Positions 53,530-62,378 of a DNA stretch of 64,000 bases are shown piece after piece. Made by a program: the position numbers and the translations under genes. The stretch is taken from contig NZ_FTOP01000005.1 of NCBI RefSeq assembly GCF_900156785.1, forward strand, positions 1 through 64,000. Direction: 5' to 3'. Each line of letters opens with the position of its first letter. Position 1 is the stretch's first letter. Source of the DNA: Belliella pelovolcani. GTDB lineage: Bacteria; Bacteroidota; Bacteroidia; Cytophagales; Cyclobacteriaceae. The notes below the pieces were generated by a model, which saw only the letters and a list, made by a program, of their open reading frames with translations, was not told the origin of the DNA and ran no database searches.

Positions 53530-54207
53530 ATGAAGAATATTACTAGAGTATTAATCGTTTTAACAATTTTTATTTGCTCCTGTCAAGCTACCAAAACTTC
53601 AGTGATTCAGTATTGTAAAATTTGTTTGGATGTAGAAGACGGGATTATAGTGGATGATTTGAATAGTCCTTTGCTTTCTGAAAGGAGGAATAATGATCTT
53701 AGAGTTCTTATCATCGCTATGCTTCAATCTGAAGGTATGATCAATGTTTATGATAAATACGAGCTGGATTATGAATTTTTAACCAATAATATCAGAGGAA
53801 TCGAAAGTACAGAAGATAGAGAGCAACTCAATAGAAAACTGAATATCAAATATATTCTTAAGCCCACTGTTTTGAATTTGAGAGAGGCAGAAGGATATGA
53901 TGTGATTTATCCAAGTGAGTCAATTTACCCTATTCCTAGATCGCCTCAACTAAACAGATCACTGCTAGAATTTGAGTTGATAGAGACGGCTACCGAAGAA
54001 GTGGTTTATAAAGTAGCTTTTAATAACAGTGACAAGGAATATAGCAAAAACAACGAGGATGATATTGAATTTTTCAACTTTGGGTCATCTTTTAGGACAT
54101 TGTGGAGCGGTGCTAAAAAAGGAAGTAAATTTACAGTTGCTGATTGTACTTGCCCAAAAGGAAAGTACTTAAAGCGAAGAAAATTTTGGGAGAAAATTGG
54201 GTTTTGA
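53530..54207 (+). CDS. hypothetical lipoprotein
   Basis: 225 residues with lipobox ICSC (Cys 18). The mature part is mixed, with a cluster of cysteines near the start (YCKIC) and another near the end (ADCTCPKG), and a basic C-terminus (LKRRKFWEKIGF). No family is recognised. It starts right after the hairpin of the barrel gene, and is the last gene before the transposase region. Confidence 0.65.
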   Translation: MKNITRVLIVLTIFICSCQATKTSVIQYCKICLDVEDGIIVDDLNSPLLSERRNNDLRVLIIAMLQSEGMINVYDKYELDYEFLTNNIRGIESTEDREQLNRKLNIKYILKPTVLNLREAEGYDVIYPSESIYPIPRSPQLNRSLLEFELIETATEEVVYKVAFNNSDKEYSKNNEDDIEFFNFGSSFRTLWSGAKKGSKFTVADCTCPKGKYLKRRKFWEKIGF

Positions 54208-54731
54208 TATAAACAATCAGAATAGATTGGTTTTCTCTTTAGCGTCTTAAAGGGTCCACTTTAGTTTTCCTTTTAGCTATAGAGAAACACAAAGTGCCGC
54301 GCCCTCTGCGGTTTGACCATTATTTTGACTGTGTCGCCTAGGCGTAGATTGCATCTATGCTTTCATATCCATGGAATTTGCAATTCCACTTTCAAATAAA
54401 AGAACCCAAGCAGTCAAAATATTTAGAGTGTAGTTGCAAACTACACCTAGTCGGTTAGTTTTGTTTTTAAGGTTTTCTCAAAAAATGGGATGATCCCTAA
54501 GCGTAGATTGCATCTACGCTTTCATATCCATGGAATTTGTAATTCCACTTTCAAATAAAATGACTCACGAAGTCAAGATATTTAGGGTGTAGTTGCAAAC
54601 AACACCCAGTCGGTTAGTAGTTGATTTTAAGGATTTTTCAAAGGATATGAGTGTGCCCTAAGCGTAGATTGCATCTACGCTTTCATTTCCATTGAACTTG
54701 CAATTCCAATCCAAGAGGATTATATTTAATA
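54208..54731. repeat. 524-bp region of composite palindromic units B, C and D
   Basis: It contains the AGAGAAACACAAAGTGCCGC word (54281-54300) and then three units. Unit B has hairpins at 54340-54362, 54372-54388 and 54428-54446. Unit C has them at 54499-54521, 54531-54547 and 54587-54605. Unit D has only the first two hairpins (54660-54682, and a degraded one at 54692-54708). No coding frame. Confidence 0.8.
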
Positions 54732-55277
54732 ATGGGTGATGCTTTTCAAATTAGAGATCAGGAAATGCCTTATTTTTTGACATTCCAAGTCGTAGGATGG
54801 GCAGATGTTTTTACCAGAAAGAGGTATCGAGATTTTATTTTAGAAAATTTTGCGTATTGTAGAAAATCAAAAGGGTTGTATCTATTTGGTTATGTAATTA
54901 TGAGCAATCATATTCATTTGTTGGTACAACAAAAAGATGGTAGGTTGTCAGATTGGGTTAGGGATTTCAAAAAGTTCACAAGTAAGAAATTGATAAAAAT
55001 GATTTCAGAGAACCCTGATGAAAGGAGAAAAGAGTGGCTTCAAATGATTTTTGAATATCACGGTAAGTTTAATAAGAGGAATAATGATATTCAGTTCTGG
55101 ACTCACGAAAACCATGCTGTTGAAATGTATAATGTCGGCATGATTGAAAGTAGAATGAAGTACATTCATGAAAACCCTGTTAGAGCTGCTATTGTTGAAA
55201 AACCCGAGGATTATTTGTACTCCAGCGCAAGGGATTATTCTGGATTAAAGGGATTGATCGATTTAGATTATTGGTGA
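54732..55277 (+). CDS. REP-associated tyrosine transposase (RAYT, IS200/IS605-like Y1)
   Basis: 181 residues of the Y1/HUH superfamily. The metal-binding HUH motif is H60-I-H62 in YVIMSNHIHLLVQ. The conserved C-terminal ESRMKYIHENPVRAAIV and PEDYLYSSARDY fit the TnpA-REP group. Such single-domain enzymes nick REP hairpins and are usually surrounded by them, as here (units D and E flank it). No ISL/ISR ends typical of autonomous IS200 elements were seen. Its residues look intact. Confidence 0.9.
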   Translation: MGDAFQIRDQEMPYFLTFQVVGWADVFTRKRYRDFILENFAYCRKSKGLYLFGYVIMSNHIHLLVQQKDGRLSDWVRDFKKFTSKKLIKMISENPDERRKEWLQMIFEYHGKFNKRNNDIQFWTHENHAVEMYNVGMIESRMKYIHENPVRAAIVEKPEDYLYSSARDYSGLKGLIDLDYW

Positions 55278-55291
55278 TTTAGAATACCCCT

Positions 55292-55398
55292 AAGCGTAGA
55301 TTGCATCTACGCTTTCATATCTATGGAATTTGTAATTCCACTTTCAAATAAAATGACTCACGAAGTCAAGCTATTTAGGGTGTAGTTGCAAACAATAC
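55292..55398. repeat. composite palindromic unit E downstream of the transposase
   Basis: Hairpins at 55292-55314, 55324-55340 and 55380-55398. The ~110-bp unit is nearly the same as unit C, including the spacer with ATGACTCACGAAGTCAAG. Units C/D upstream and E downstream frame the transposase gene. Confidence 0.82.
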
Positions 55399-55450
55399 CC
55401 AGTAGTTTATTGGTTACAAACAACACCCAGTCGGTATGTTTTGTGTTTTA

Positions 55451-56686
55451 TCAGCCTTCCCCCAAAAGCCCATTCACCAAACTTTCATGTTCTTCAATCC
55501 ATCGATCATATAATCCTCCTGTCCCAGGGCCATTGAAGCCGGTGTGGATATGTCGGACTTTACCTTGGCGATCGATATAGATAAGGGTTGGGAAAGCGAC
55601 TACGCTATTGAGAGCAGGGAGTGCTTCAGATGCCTTTTCCTTATTGCTCACACCAGCGATGAGGAAGGTATAGTTGGCTCCCAGTCGCTCAGCAGCGTTC
55701 TTTACCCGCTTGCTTGCATAATCAAACTCAGGCTTGCTCTCAAAGGCCAAGCCGATGATTTCTATTCCTCGATCCTTGTTTTGCTCGTACCAAGGAGCAA
55801 GGTATTTGGTTTCATCCATGCAGTTTGGACACCAGGTGCCAAATAGCTGCACCAAGACCACTTTGTCTTTGAATTGCTCGTCTTGCATGCTCACCATTTT
55901 CCCATCGGTATCTGGAAAGGAAAATTCCAAAGTTTCATATCCCTCTTTCAAATAGGTCAAGCTTCCAGCATCTGGCAGCTCAAATTCCTCATCTCGGACA
56001 GCAATAAATGTCTCTTGATATCTAGGGCCGCTTCTAAATCTACCCTGCATTGAACCATCTTCTAGCACATCTCCCTGAAAAAAGAATGCATGACTGCCAT
56101 CAAAAGCACTCAGGTAAAAGGTATCCCCACTGACATTGCCTTCCAGAAATCTGTAATCACCCAAAGCGGTAAGAAAAGTGCCCGTAATGCGATCTCCTGC
56201 TTGATCCAATACAGCAATGGCCTCATAAGTTTTGCCTGAGTTGTCCTGAAAGACCGTCTTCCACCTTCCAGAGAAATCAGTACTTGGCGGTTCGCTGGTA
56301 TTGAATCTTTTGCGTTCTGATGACTTGCTTGCAGAGAATGGCATAATATAGTCACTGGCATAATTCCTAATATAGCTTCCTTTCAGTTCACCAGTTGCGG
56401 TGATTACCGCCTTGATATCCGAATCAAAAATGCCCAGTGGTATCCAGACAGAATCCGAGCTCACTCGTATACCTTCTATTTCTAAGCGTTCCTCAGCGTT
56501 GATCAATACTGCTCGCCACTTTTCCCCACTTTGGATCAGCTCCAATCCAAATGGCAGTACATCTGGAGCCATGTCCAGCTCAGCATGCCAAATGCCAGAC
56601 AGGTCTGTGGTTGAATCGTTTTTTGAGGTATTGCATGCCGCTGTGATGATTATAGTGGCAAGGATCAGCAATCGTATATTTTTCAT
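55451..56686 (-). CDS. TlpA-like thioredoxin-family lipoprotein
   Basis: 411 residues with lipobox ITAAC (Cys 18). Residues 25-240 are a beta-rich domain with no clear family (FPDT, DLSGIWHAEL). Residues 260-400 are a TlpA-type thioredoxin domain with the dithiol WCPNC in LFGTWCPNCMDET and the cis-Pro segment AFPTLIYIDRQG. It would reduce periplasmic disulfides, perhaps for cytochrome maturation or secreted proteins. Its 3' end was copied to 50782. It is separated from mraZ by a 383-bp regulatory region. Confidence 0.85.
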   Translation of the reverse strand: MKNIRLLILATIIITAACNTSKNDSTTDLSGIWHAELDMAPDVLPFGLELIQSGEKWRAVLINAEERLEIEGIRVSSDSVWIPLGIFDSDIKAVITATGELKGSYIRNYASDYIMPFSASKSSERKRFNTSEPPSTDFSGRWKTVFQDNSGKTYEAIAVLDQAGDRITGTFLTALGDYRFLEGNVSGDTFYLSAFDGSHAFFFQGDVLEDGSMQGRFRSGPRYQETFIAVRDEEFELPDAGSLTYLKEGYETLEFSFPDTDGKMVSMQDEQFKDKVVLVQLFGTWCPNCMDETKYLAPWYEQNKDRGIEIIGLAFESKPEFDYASKRVKNAAERLGANYTFLIAGVSNKEKASEALPALNSVVAFPTLIYIDRQGKVRHIHTGFNGPGTGGLYDRWIEEHESLVNGLLGEG

Positions 56687-57069
56687 AAGGGTGATTTTCG
56701 CGGCACTAAATTAAGTCATTAATTATTTTATCCTACTAAGCCTATGGGAAAATTTAACATCTCATGCTTTGGGAAATTCCCCCACTTTTTTCCCAAATCA
56801 AATCATACTTTGCCTTAGTTTCATTTACCTTTGAAAAAAATCCCTTTTAAATGCATTTTTAACCTTTTTTAAGTGGATCAATTCACCGTCCTTGTTATTG
56901 TCAATACCTTGATCATCAAGCAAAAAAGTGATGAAATTTTCTCAAAAAAATTGTGATAATTCAAACTTTTAGATACTTTTAAGAAAAAGTGGTGAAAAGT
57001 GGGGAGAAGTGGTGGGATGTGTAAAACCTTTTATTACTTTTGTATTTATAGAAAACTCAAGTGTAGCAC
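56687..57069. promoter_or_regulatory. 383-bp regulatory region upstream of mraZ
   Basis: AT-rich with no coding frame. It holds the promoter of the minus-strand TlpA-like gene and the mraZ operator/promoter (separate entry). Confidence 0.7.
56990..57042 (+). promoter_or_regulatory. MraZ operator (three 10-bp boxes) and overlapping promoter
   Basis: Three tandem 10-bp repeats TGGTGAAAAG, TGGGGAGAAG, TGGTGGGATG (56990-57019) match the known spaced TGGG-type MraZ boxes. A TACTTTTG (57035-57042) fits the TAnnTTTG -7 element about 28 bp before the start codon. The boxes would cover the -33 region, so MraZ should repress its own division cluster. Confidence 0.8.
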
Positions 57070-57510
57070 ATGGGAATGTTTAACAGTCGATACGAATGCA
57101 AGGTGGACGCCAAGGGTCGTCTGGCATTGCCTGCCAAAATCAAGGCGGCGATTCCAGAGTCCAATGGTAGCGAGCTGTATTTGCGTTTCGGTGATGACGG
57201 CTGTCTAGCATTGTATCCAGAGCAGGAGTTTAAGAAGCTCTTCAATCAGATCAATGGGCTTTCTGATAGAGATCCGATCCATAGAAGGATCAAGAGAAGT
57301 TTTTTTGACAGCTTGGTCAATGTGGAGCTAGACAATGCGGGAAGATTTTTGATTCCCAAAAATTTCATGGCCTTTGCAGGGATCGATAAGGAAGCTTATG
57401 TGATTGGAGTTGGTTCCTACGTGGAAATATGGAGCCCAGAAAAATATGAAAAGAATATAGTATCAGATCAGACCGAGTTGTCCGAACTGATGGATAAATA
57501 CCTCTCTTAA
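57070..57510 (+). CDS. mraZ: transcriptional regulator MraZ
   Basis: 146 residues made of two SpoVT/AbrB-like MraZ repeats. The DxxGR signatures are DAKGRLALP (about 14-22) and DNAGRFLIP (about 91-99). It binds the boxes upstream to control the division and wall cluster. Starts at ATG 57070 and is followed by rsmH after 3 bp. Confidence 0.96.
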   Translation: MGMFNSRYECKVDAKGRLALPAKIKAAIPESNGSELYLRFGDDGCLALYPEQEFKKLFNQINGLSDRDPIHRRIKRSFFDSLVNVELDNAGRFLIPKNFMAFAGIDKEAYVIGVGSYVEIWSPEKYEKNIVSDQTELSELMDKYLS

Positions 57511-57513
57511 GGC

Positions 57514-58419
57514 ATGACAGATCAAGTTTACCATATCCCCGTGATGCTACATGAGTGCATTGACGGATTGGCGATCAATCCGAATGGCATCTATGTAGAC
57601 CTTACTTTCGGAGGAGGTGGTCATTCCAAGGAGATTCTCAAGCATCTGGACAAAGGTCATCTTTATGGCTTCGATCAAGATGCTGATGCGGAAGCAAATA
57701 TTCCACAAAGCGATAAGTTCACTTTTGTGGCGGCAAATTTTAGAGATCTGAAGCGATACCTCAGACTTTATGGGGTCACACAGGTGGATGGAATCTTGGC
57801 AGATTTAGGGATTTCTTCCCACCAGATAGATGAGCCGGGAAGAGGGTTTTCGACCCGATTTGATGGAGACTTGGATATGCGAATGAGTGATGCGATGAGC
57901 CTGACGGCAAAGGATGTGCTCAATACTTATGAGGAAGCTAGACTTCACAAGATCTTTGGAATATATGGAGAGATCAAAAACGCCAAGACCTTAGCGCAAG
58001 CAGTGGTGGCACAGCGTGCTTTGACACCTTTCTCCACGATCGAGGGATTCAAGTCGTTGCTCAAGAAGTTTGCACCAAGGGGCAAGGAGTTCAAGTATTT
58101 CGCGCAAGTCTTTCAGGCATTGCGGATAGAGGTCAACGATGAGATGAAGGCACTAGAAGAGATGCTGCTACAGACAGTGGAAGTATTGAAGCCTGAAGGT
58201 CGCTTGGTGATCATGAGCTACCACTCTTTAGAAGATCGCTTGGTGAAGAATTTTATAGCCAAGGGAAAGTTTCAAGGTGAGGTAGAGAAGGATTTCTATG
58301 GTAATTTGATCAGACCGCTAGAGCCAGTGACTCGCAAGGCAGTGACTGCATCTGCGGAAGAGCTAGTGGCCAATAACAGGTCTCGAAGTGCCAAGTTGAG
58401 AATAGCCAAAAAACTATAA
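57514..58419 (+). CDS. rsmH: 16S rRNA (cytosine-1402-N4)-methyltransferase
   Basis: Makes m4C1402 in 16S rRNA. 301 residues. It shows the SAM motif VDLTFGGGGHS (about 24-34), the family ADLGISSHQIDEPGRGFS and a C-terminal NNRSRSAKLRIAKK. It lies in the classic mraZ-rsmH-ftsL order. Confidence 0.96.
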   Translation: MTDQVYHIPVMLHECIDGLAINPNGIYVDLTFGGGGHSKEILKHLDKGHLYGFDQDADAEANIPQSDKFTFVAANFRDLKRYLRLYGVTQVDGILADLGISSHQIDEPGRGFSTRFDGDLDMRMSDAMSLTAKDVLNTYEEARLHKIFGIYGEIKNAKTLAQAVVAQRALTPFSTIEGFKSLLKKFAPRGKEFKYFAQVFQALRIEVNDEMKALEEMLLQTVEVLKPEGRLVIMSYHSLEDRLVKNFIAKGKFQGEVEKDFYGNLIRPLEPVTRKAVTASAEELVANNRSRSAKLRIAKKL

Positions 58420-58422
58420 ATC

Positions 58423-58803
58423 ATGAGTCAGAATACATTCAAAAAGAAAATCAAGCAGGGTGCTGCTCCCAAAGGGAAGAGAAAGAATCTCTTTACCCTG
58501 ATGGAGGAGAAGCTCGATGTGCGTGGGATTCTAGGTGAAGGTATTCCAGTGAAGTTTGGACCGCCCTTTTTCTTCGCAGCATTTCTTGCGATGATTTATA
58601 TCTGGTCCAATCACCGTGCGGACAATATGATCCGCAAGATCGAGCGCATGCAGCAAGAGGTGGAAGACCTCAGGGCAGATGTGACCACGCTAGAAGCGGA
58701 GTACATGCTCAGCAGTAAGCAATCTGAAGTAGCAAAAAAGATTCAGCCACTTGGCATATATGAAATAGACGAGCCTCCTATAAAAATCAAATACAAAAAG
58801 TGA
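58423..58803 (+). CDS. FtsL-like cell division protein
   Basis: 126 residues with a basic cytoplasmic N-terminus, one membrane span (about 46-62, FGPPFFFAAFLAMIYIWS) and a coiled coil (about 70-105, MIRKIERMQQEVEDLRADVTTLEAEY). Size, topology and position between rsmH and ftsI indicate the FtsL role in the FtsQLB complex. Sequence similarity of FtsL is low in general, so the call rests on context. It overlaps ftsI by 4 bp. Confidence 0.85.
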   Translation: MSQNTFKKKIKQGAAPKGKRKNLFTLMEEKLDVRGILGEGIPVKFGPPFFFAAFLAMIYIWSNHRADNMIRKIERMQQEVEDLRADVTTLEAEYMLSSKQSEVAKKIQPLGIYEIDEPPIKIKYKK

Positions 58804-60911
58804 ATATCAAACAATCCATAGTACTGAGAGTAAGAGTTGCCTTCATTGTGGTGACCTTATTTGCTGGGCTGATCTTTTATAGGGTCGCCCATTTGCAGTT
58901 TGTGGAGGGGGAGAAGTGGCAAGCCAAATCCGAAAGCCTAAATTTTCAATACAGACAAGTCAGCGCTACTCGGGGTAATATCTATGCGGCAGATGGAAGC
59001 TTGTTATCCACCAGTTTGCCTTTTTATAGGGTAGTTATAGATCCATTAGTTGCCAAGCAAGAGGTGTTTGATAAGGGGATTGATTCCTTATCCTATTTAC
59101 TTTCCTCTTTTTACAGAGACAAATCAGCAGATGCTTACAAGCGTAGCATCAAGGATGCGAGAGTCAGTGGCAAGCGCTATTTGATTTTGAATAGAAAACA
59201 GATTGGCTATCAAGAGATGCAAGCCATGAGCAACTGGCCGATCTTCAGAAATGGCCGCTTGGGAGGTGGGGTAATTTTCGAAAAAGTAGAAAAACGCTAC
59301 CGTCCTTTCAATAATCTCGCTTCTCGTACCGTCGGTTTCCTCAATGAAGACAAGTATGGTGTAGGTGTAGAGTATAGCTTCAATGAATACCTAGAGGGGA
59401 AAAACGGCAAGGCACTTTTCCAAAGAATCGCTGGGGGCAGCTGGAAGCCTGTCTTCGATGCAGAGGATGTGAAGCCAGATGATGGATTTGATGTCTATAC
59501 GACTTTGGATGTCAATATTCAGGATGTGGCTGAGTCTGCACTTTTGCGTCAGCTGATGAGCAAAGATGCAGAATATGGCTCTGTGATCGTCATGGAAGTG
59601 GCTACTGGCAAGATCAAAGCCATAGCCAATCTCCAGAAAAACAAGTCAGGGTATGGCTATTCCGAGAATTACAATTTCGCAGTTGGAGACCAAGGGCTGA
59701 CAGAGCCAGGGTCTACGTTCAAGTTACTCTCAATGCTAGCGCTACTAGAAGAAGGTAAGATCAACCTCAATGAAAAGATTGAGACAGGTGATGGCACATT
59801 CAGGTTCTTTGATCGTACCATGCGTGATGCGAAGCAGGGAGGTTACGGAGAGATCACCATCAAAGAGGCCTTCGAAAAATCCTCCAATGTCGCAGTTTCC
59901 AGACTGGTCAATGAGCATTTTGGACATCAGCCGAAGAAATTCATGAGCTACATTGAAAAGGCAGGACTTAATCAACCTATTGGATTTCAGCTGAAAGGTG
60001 AAGGTGCGCCATATTTCAAAAATCCTGATGAAAGGAACTGGTATGGTACTACGCTACCATGGATGTCTATCGGTTACGAGACAAAACTGACCCCACTACA
60101 TACACTGATGCTTTACAATGCTGTGGCCAATGGAGGGAAAATGGTCAAGCCAATGATCGTAGAGGGCATAGCCAAAGCAAATAAAATTGAAAAAAGATTC
60201 GATACCGAAGTTCTGAGAAAAAGTATTGCTTCAGCTAAGACCATCAGGCAGTTGCAGGAGCTATTGGAAGGCGTAGTGGAAAATGGTACCGCCAAAAATG
60301 TACACAACAAAGATTATAAGATCGCTGGAAAGACTGGAACTGCACAGAAGTTGATAGATGGTCGCTATACGCAGCGCTACTACACCTCTTTTGCAGGCTA
60401 TTTCCCAGCTGACAATCCAAAGTATTCTGCCATCGTGGTGATCGATAGTCCGAAGGGCTTCAATGCTTATGGAGGTGATATCTCAGCACCTGTATTCAAG
60501 GAGATTGCAGACAAGATCTATTCTCAAGACTTGGAGATCAATGTCAAATCTCAACCTAAGTTTCAATTTGCAAACTTGAAGACAGATGAATTTCCTTACA
60601 TCCAAGCTGGAAAAGTCGACGAGCTACAGATGCTTTGTAACAAATTTGGGATTTCAAATCACTACAATGACGGTGGAGAGGCATGGGTCAAGTCTACCGT
60701 GGTCAATAAGGCCATTCAATGGAAAGCCAATAAAGTCGAGGCTCCGACAATGCCGGATGTGAGTGGCTTATCCTTAAGGGATGCATTGTATGTATTGGAA
60801 AATAAAGGATTGAGAGTAGTCTATCAAGGTAAAGGCAGGGTCAAAAATCAGTCTATCAACCCTGGAGCTACGATCAGTCAGAATAGCGTAATCAGTTTAG
60901 TATTAGGATAA
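58800..60911 (+). CDS. ftsI: division-specific penicillin-binding protein (transpeptidase) with PASTA domain
   Basis: 703 residues starting with GTG 58800, overlapping the ftsL stop. It has one N-terminal membrane span (about 8-28), a PBP dimer domain, then the transpeptidase: S305-T-F-K308 (SxxK), S361-S-N363 (SxN) and K511-T-G (KTG) are all intact. A PASTA domain is at the C-terminus (MPDVSGLSLRDALYVLENKG), which is common in Bacteroidota FtsI. It crosslinks septal peptidoglycan. Confidence 0.96.
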   Translation: MNIKQSIVLRVRVAFIVVTLFAGLIFYRVAHLQFVEGEKWQAKSESLNFQYRQVSATRGNIYAADGSLLSTSLPFYRVVIDPLVAKQEVFDKGIDSLSYLLSSFYRDKSADAYKRSIKDARVSGKRYLILNRKQIGYQEMQAMSNWPIFRNGRLGGGVIFEKVEKRYRPFNNLASRTVGFLNEDKYGVGVEYSFNEYLEGKNGKALFQRIAGGSWKPVFDAEDVKPDDGFDVYTTLDVNIQDVAESALLRQLMSKDAEYGSVIVMEVATGKIKAIANLQKNKSGYGYSENYNFAVGDQGLTEPGSTFKLLSMLALLEEGKINLNEKIETGDGTFRFFDRTMRDAKQGGYGEITIKEAFEKSSNVAVSRLVNEHFGHQPKKFMSYIEKAGLNQPIGFQLKGEGAPYFKNPDERNWYGTTLPWMSIGYETKLTPLHTLMLYNAVANGGKMVKPMIVEGIAKANKIEKRFDTEVLRKSIASAKTIRQLQELLEGVVENGTAKNVHNKDYKIAGKTGTAQKLIDGRYTQRYYTSFAGYFPADNPKYSAIVVIDSPKGFNAYGGDISAPVFKEIADKIYSQDLEINVKSQPKFQFANLKTDEFPYIQAGKVDELQMLCNKFGISNHYNDGGEAWVKSTVVNKAIQWKANKVEAPTMPDVSGLSLRDALYVLENKGLRVVYQGKGRVKNQSINPGATISQNSVISLVLG

Positions 60912-62375
60912 ATGAAGGATTTAAAAGACATATTATACAAAGTCTCTTTGACAGGAACCATAGGTGATATGGATCAAAATGTCAATAAGCTTGCTTTCGA
61001 CAGCCGCAAGGTAGACGAAAAAGATGTCTTTGTAGCCATCGCCGGTACACAGGTAGATGGGCATGCCTTTATCCCGACAGCCATTGAAAAAGGTGCGAGT
61101 GTAATTGTCTGCGAACAGCTTCCTGAGGACATTCAGGAAGGGATCACTTATGTGACCGTAGCTCATTCCACCAAAGCACTGGGCATCATGGCTGCCAATT
61201 ATTATGAAAATCCATCTGAAAAGTTGAAGATCGTGGCGGTGACGGGTACCAATGGTAAAACCACAACCGCCACTCTTCTCTATCAGCTGTATATAGAAAT
61301 GGGCTATCAGGTAGGCTTGATTTCCACGGTCGAAAACAGAATTTCGGATCAAGTTGTACCAGCCACACACACGACGCCTGATGCTTTGAGCCTTCAGGAG
61401 TTACTCAAGAAAATGGTTGCAGCAGGTTGTACCCATTGCTTCATGGAAGCTAGCTCTCATGCCATCGTGCAGGAGCGATTGGCAGGGTTGAAGTTGATGG
61501 GGGCTGTGTTTACCAATATTTCCCATGACCATCTGGATTACCATGGGACTTTCGATGAGTACATCAAAGCCAAAAAGTTACTATTTGACAGGCTGCCGAA
61601 GGATGCATTTGCTTTGACCAATGCGGATGATAAACGTGGAATGGTAATGTTGCAGAATACACAAGCCACGAAGCAGTCTTTTGGTCTAAGATTCCCAGCA
61701 GACTTCAAAGCCAAAATCTTGACCAATTCCATAGAAGGATTGGAGCTTGAAATCCAAGGCAAGCAAGTATGGTTCCGCATGATTGGGGAGTTCAACGCTT
61801 ACAATATATTAGCGGTATTTGGAGTGGCAGTTTTGTTGGGAGAAGAGGAGGAAGAAGTCCTGATGCAACTGTCCAAAGTGCCAGGAGCACAAGGAAGGTT
61901 TGATAAGATCACCATTGCGGGAGTGACTGCGATTGTAGATTATGCGCATACACCTGATGCTTTGGAAAATGTCCTCAAGACGATTCAAGGCGTGCGAACA
62001 GGTGGGGAGCAGGTCATCACAGTGGTAGGCTGTGGAGGCAATAGAGATAAGACCAAGCGCCCAGTTATGGCTAAAATCGCCACAAACCTCAGTGATAAAG
62101 TCATCTTGACTTCAGATAATCCACGTGATGAAGAGCCTATGGCAATCCTTAGAGAGATGGAAGCTGGCGTCAATCCGGTAGACTTCAAGAAGACCATCAT
62201 CATCGAAGATCGCAGAGAAGCCATCAAGACTGCTTGTGTCATGTCCAACCCTGGTGACATCATTTTAGTCGCTGGCAAGGGGCATGAGACTTATCAGGAA
62301 ATCAAAGGAGTAAAACATCCTTTTGATGACCGAGCTATAGTGAAAGATTTACTCAACCTTTTGAATAAAAGCTAA
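60912..62375 (+). CDS. murE: UDP-N-acetylmuramoyl-tripeptide synthetase
   Basis: 487 residues. It adds the third residue to UDP-MurNAc-L-Ala-D-Glu. It has the ATP loop GTNGKTTTATLL (about 112-123), the central HDHLDYHGTF region, and the C-terminal DNPRDEEP (about 404), the DNPR-type motif used for meso-diaminopimelate. It directly abuts ftsI (0 bp). Confidence 0.96.
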   Translation: MKDLKDILYKVSLTGTIGDMDQNVNKLAFDSRKVDEKDVFVAIAGTQVDGHAFIPTAIEKGASVIVCEQLPEDIQEGITYVTVAHSTKALGIMAANYYENPSEKLKIVAVTGTNGKTTTATLLYQLYIEMGYQVGLISTVENRISDQVVPATHTTPDALSLQELLKKMVAAGCTHCFMEASSHAIVQERLAGLKLMGAVFTNISHDHLDYHGTFDEYIKAKKLLFDRLPKDAFALTNADDKRGMVMLQNTQATKQSFGLRFPADFKAKILTNSIEGLELEIQGKQVWFRMIGEFNAYNILAVFGVAVLLGEEEEEVLMQLSKVPGAQGRFDKITIAGVTAIVDYAHTPDALENVLKTIQGVRTGGEQVITVVGCGGNRDKTKRPVMAKIATNLSDKVILTSDNPRDEEPMAILREMEAGVNPVDFKKTIIIEDRREAIKTACVMSNPGDIILVAGKGHETYQEIKGVKHPFDDRAIVKDLLNLLNKS

Positions 62376-62378
62376 AAG

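Noticed and set aside
54732-55277. Complete IS200/IS605 element
   Set aside because: Only the single Y1-type gene and REP-like hairpins are seen; no tnpB, left/right end structures or target-site pattern.
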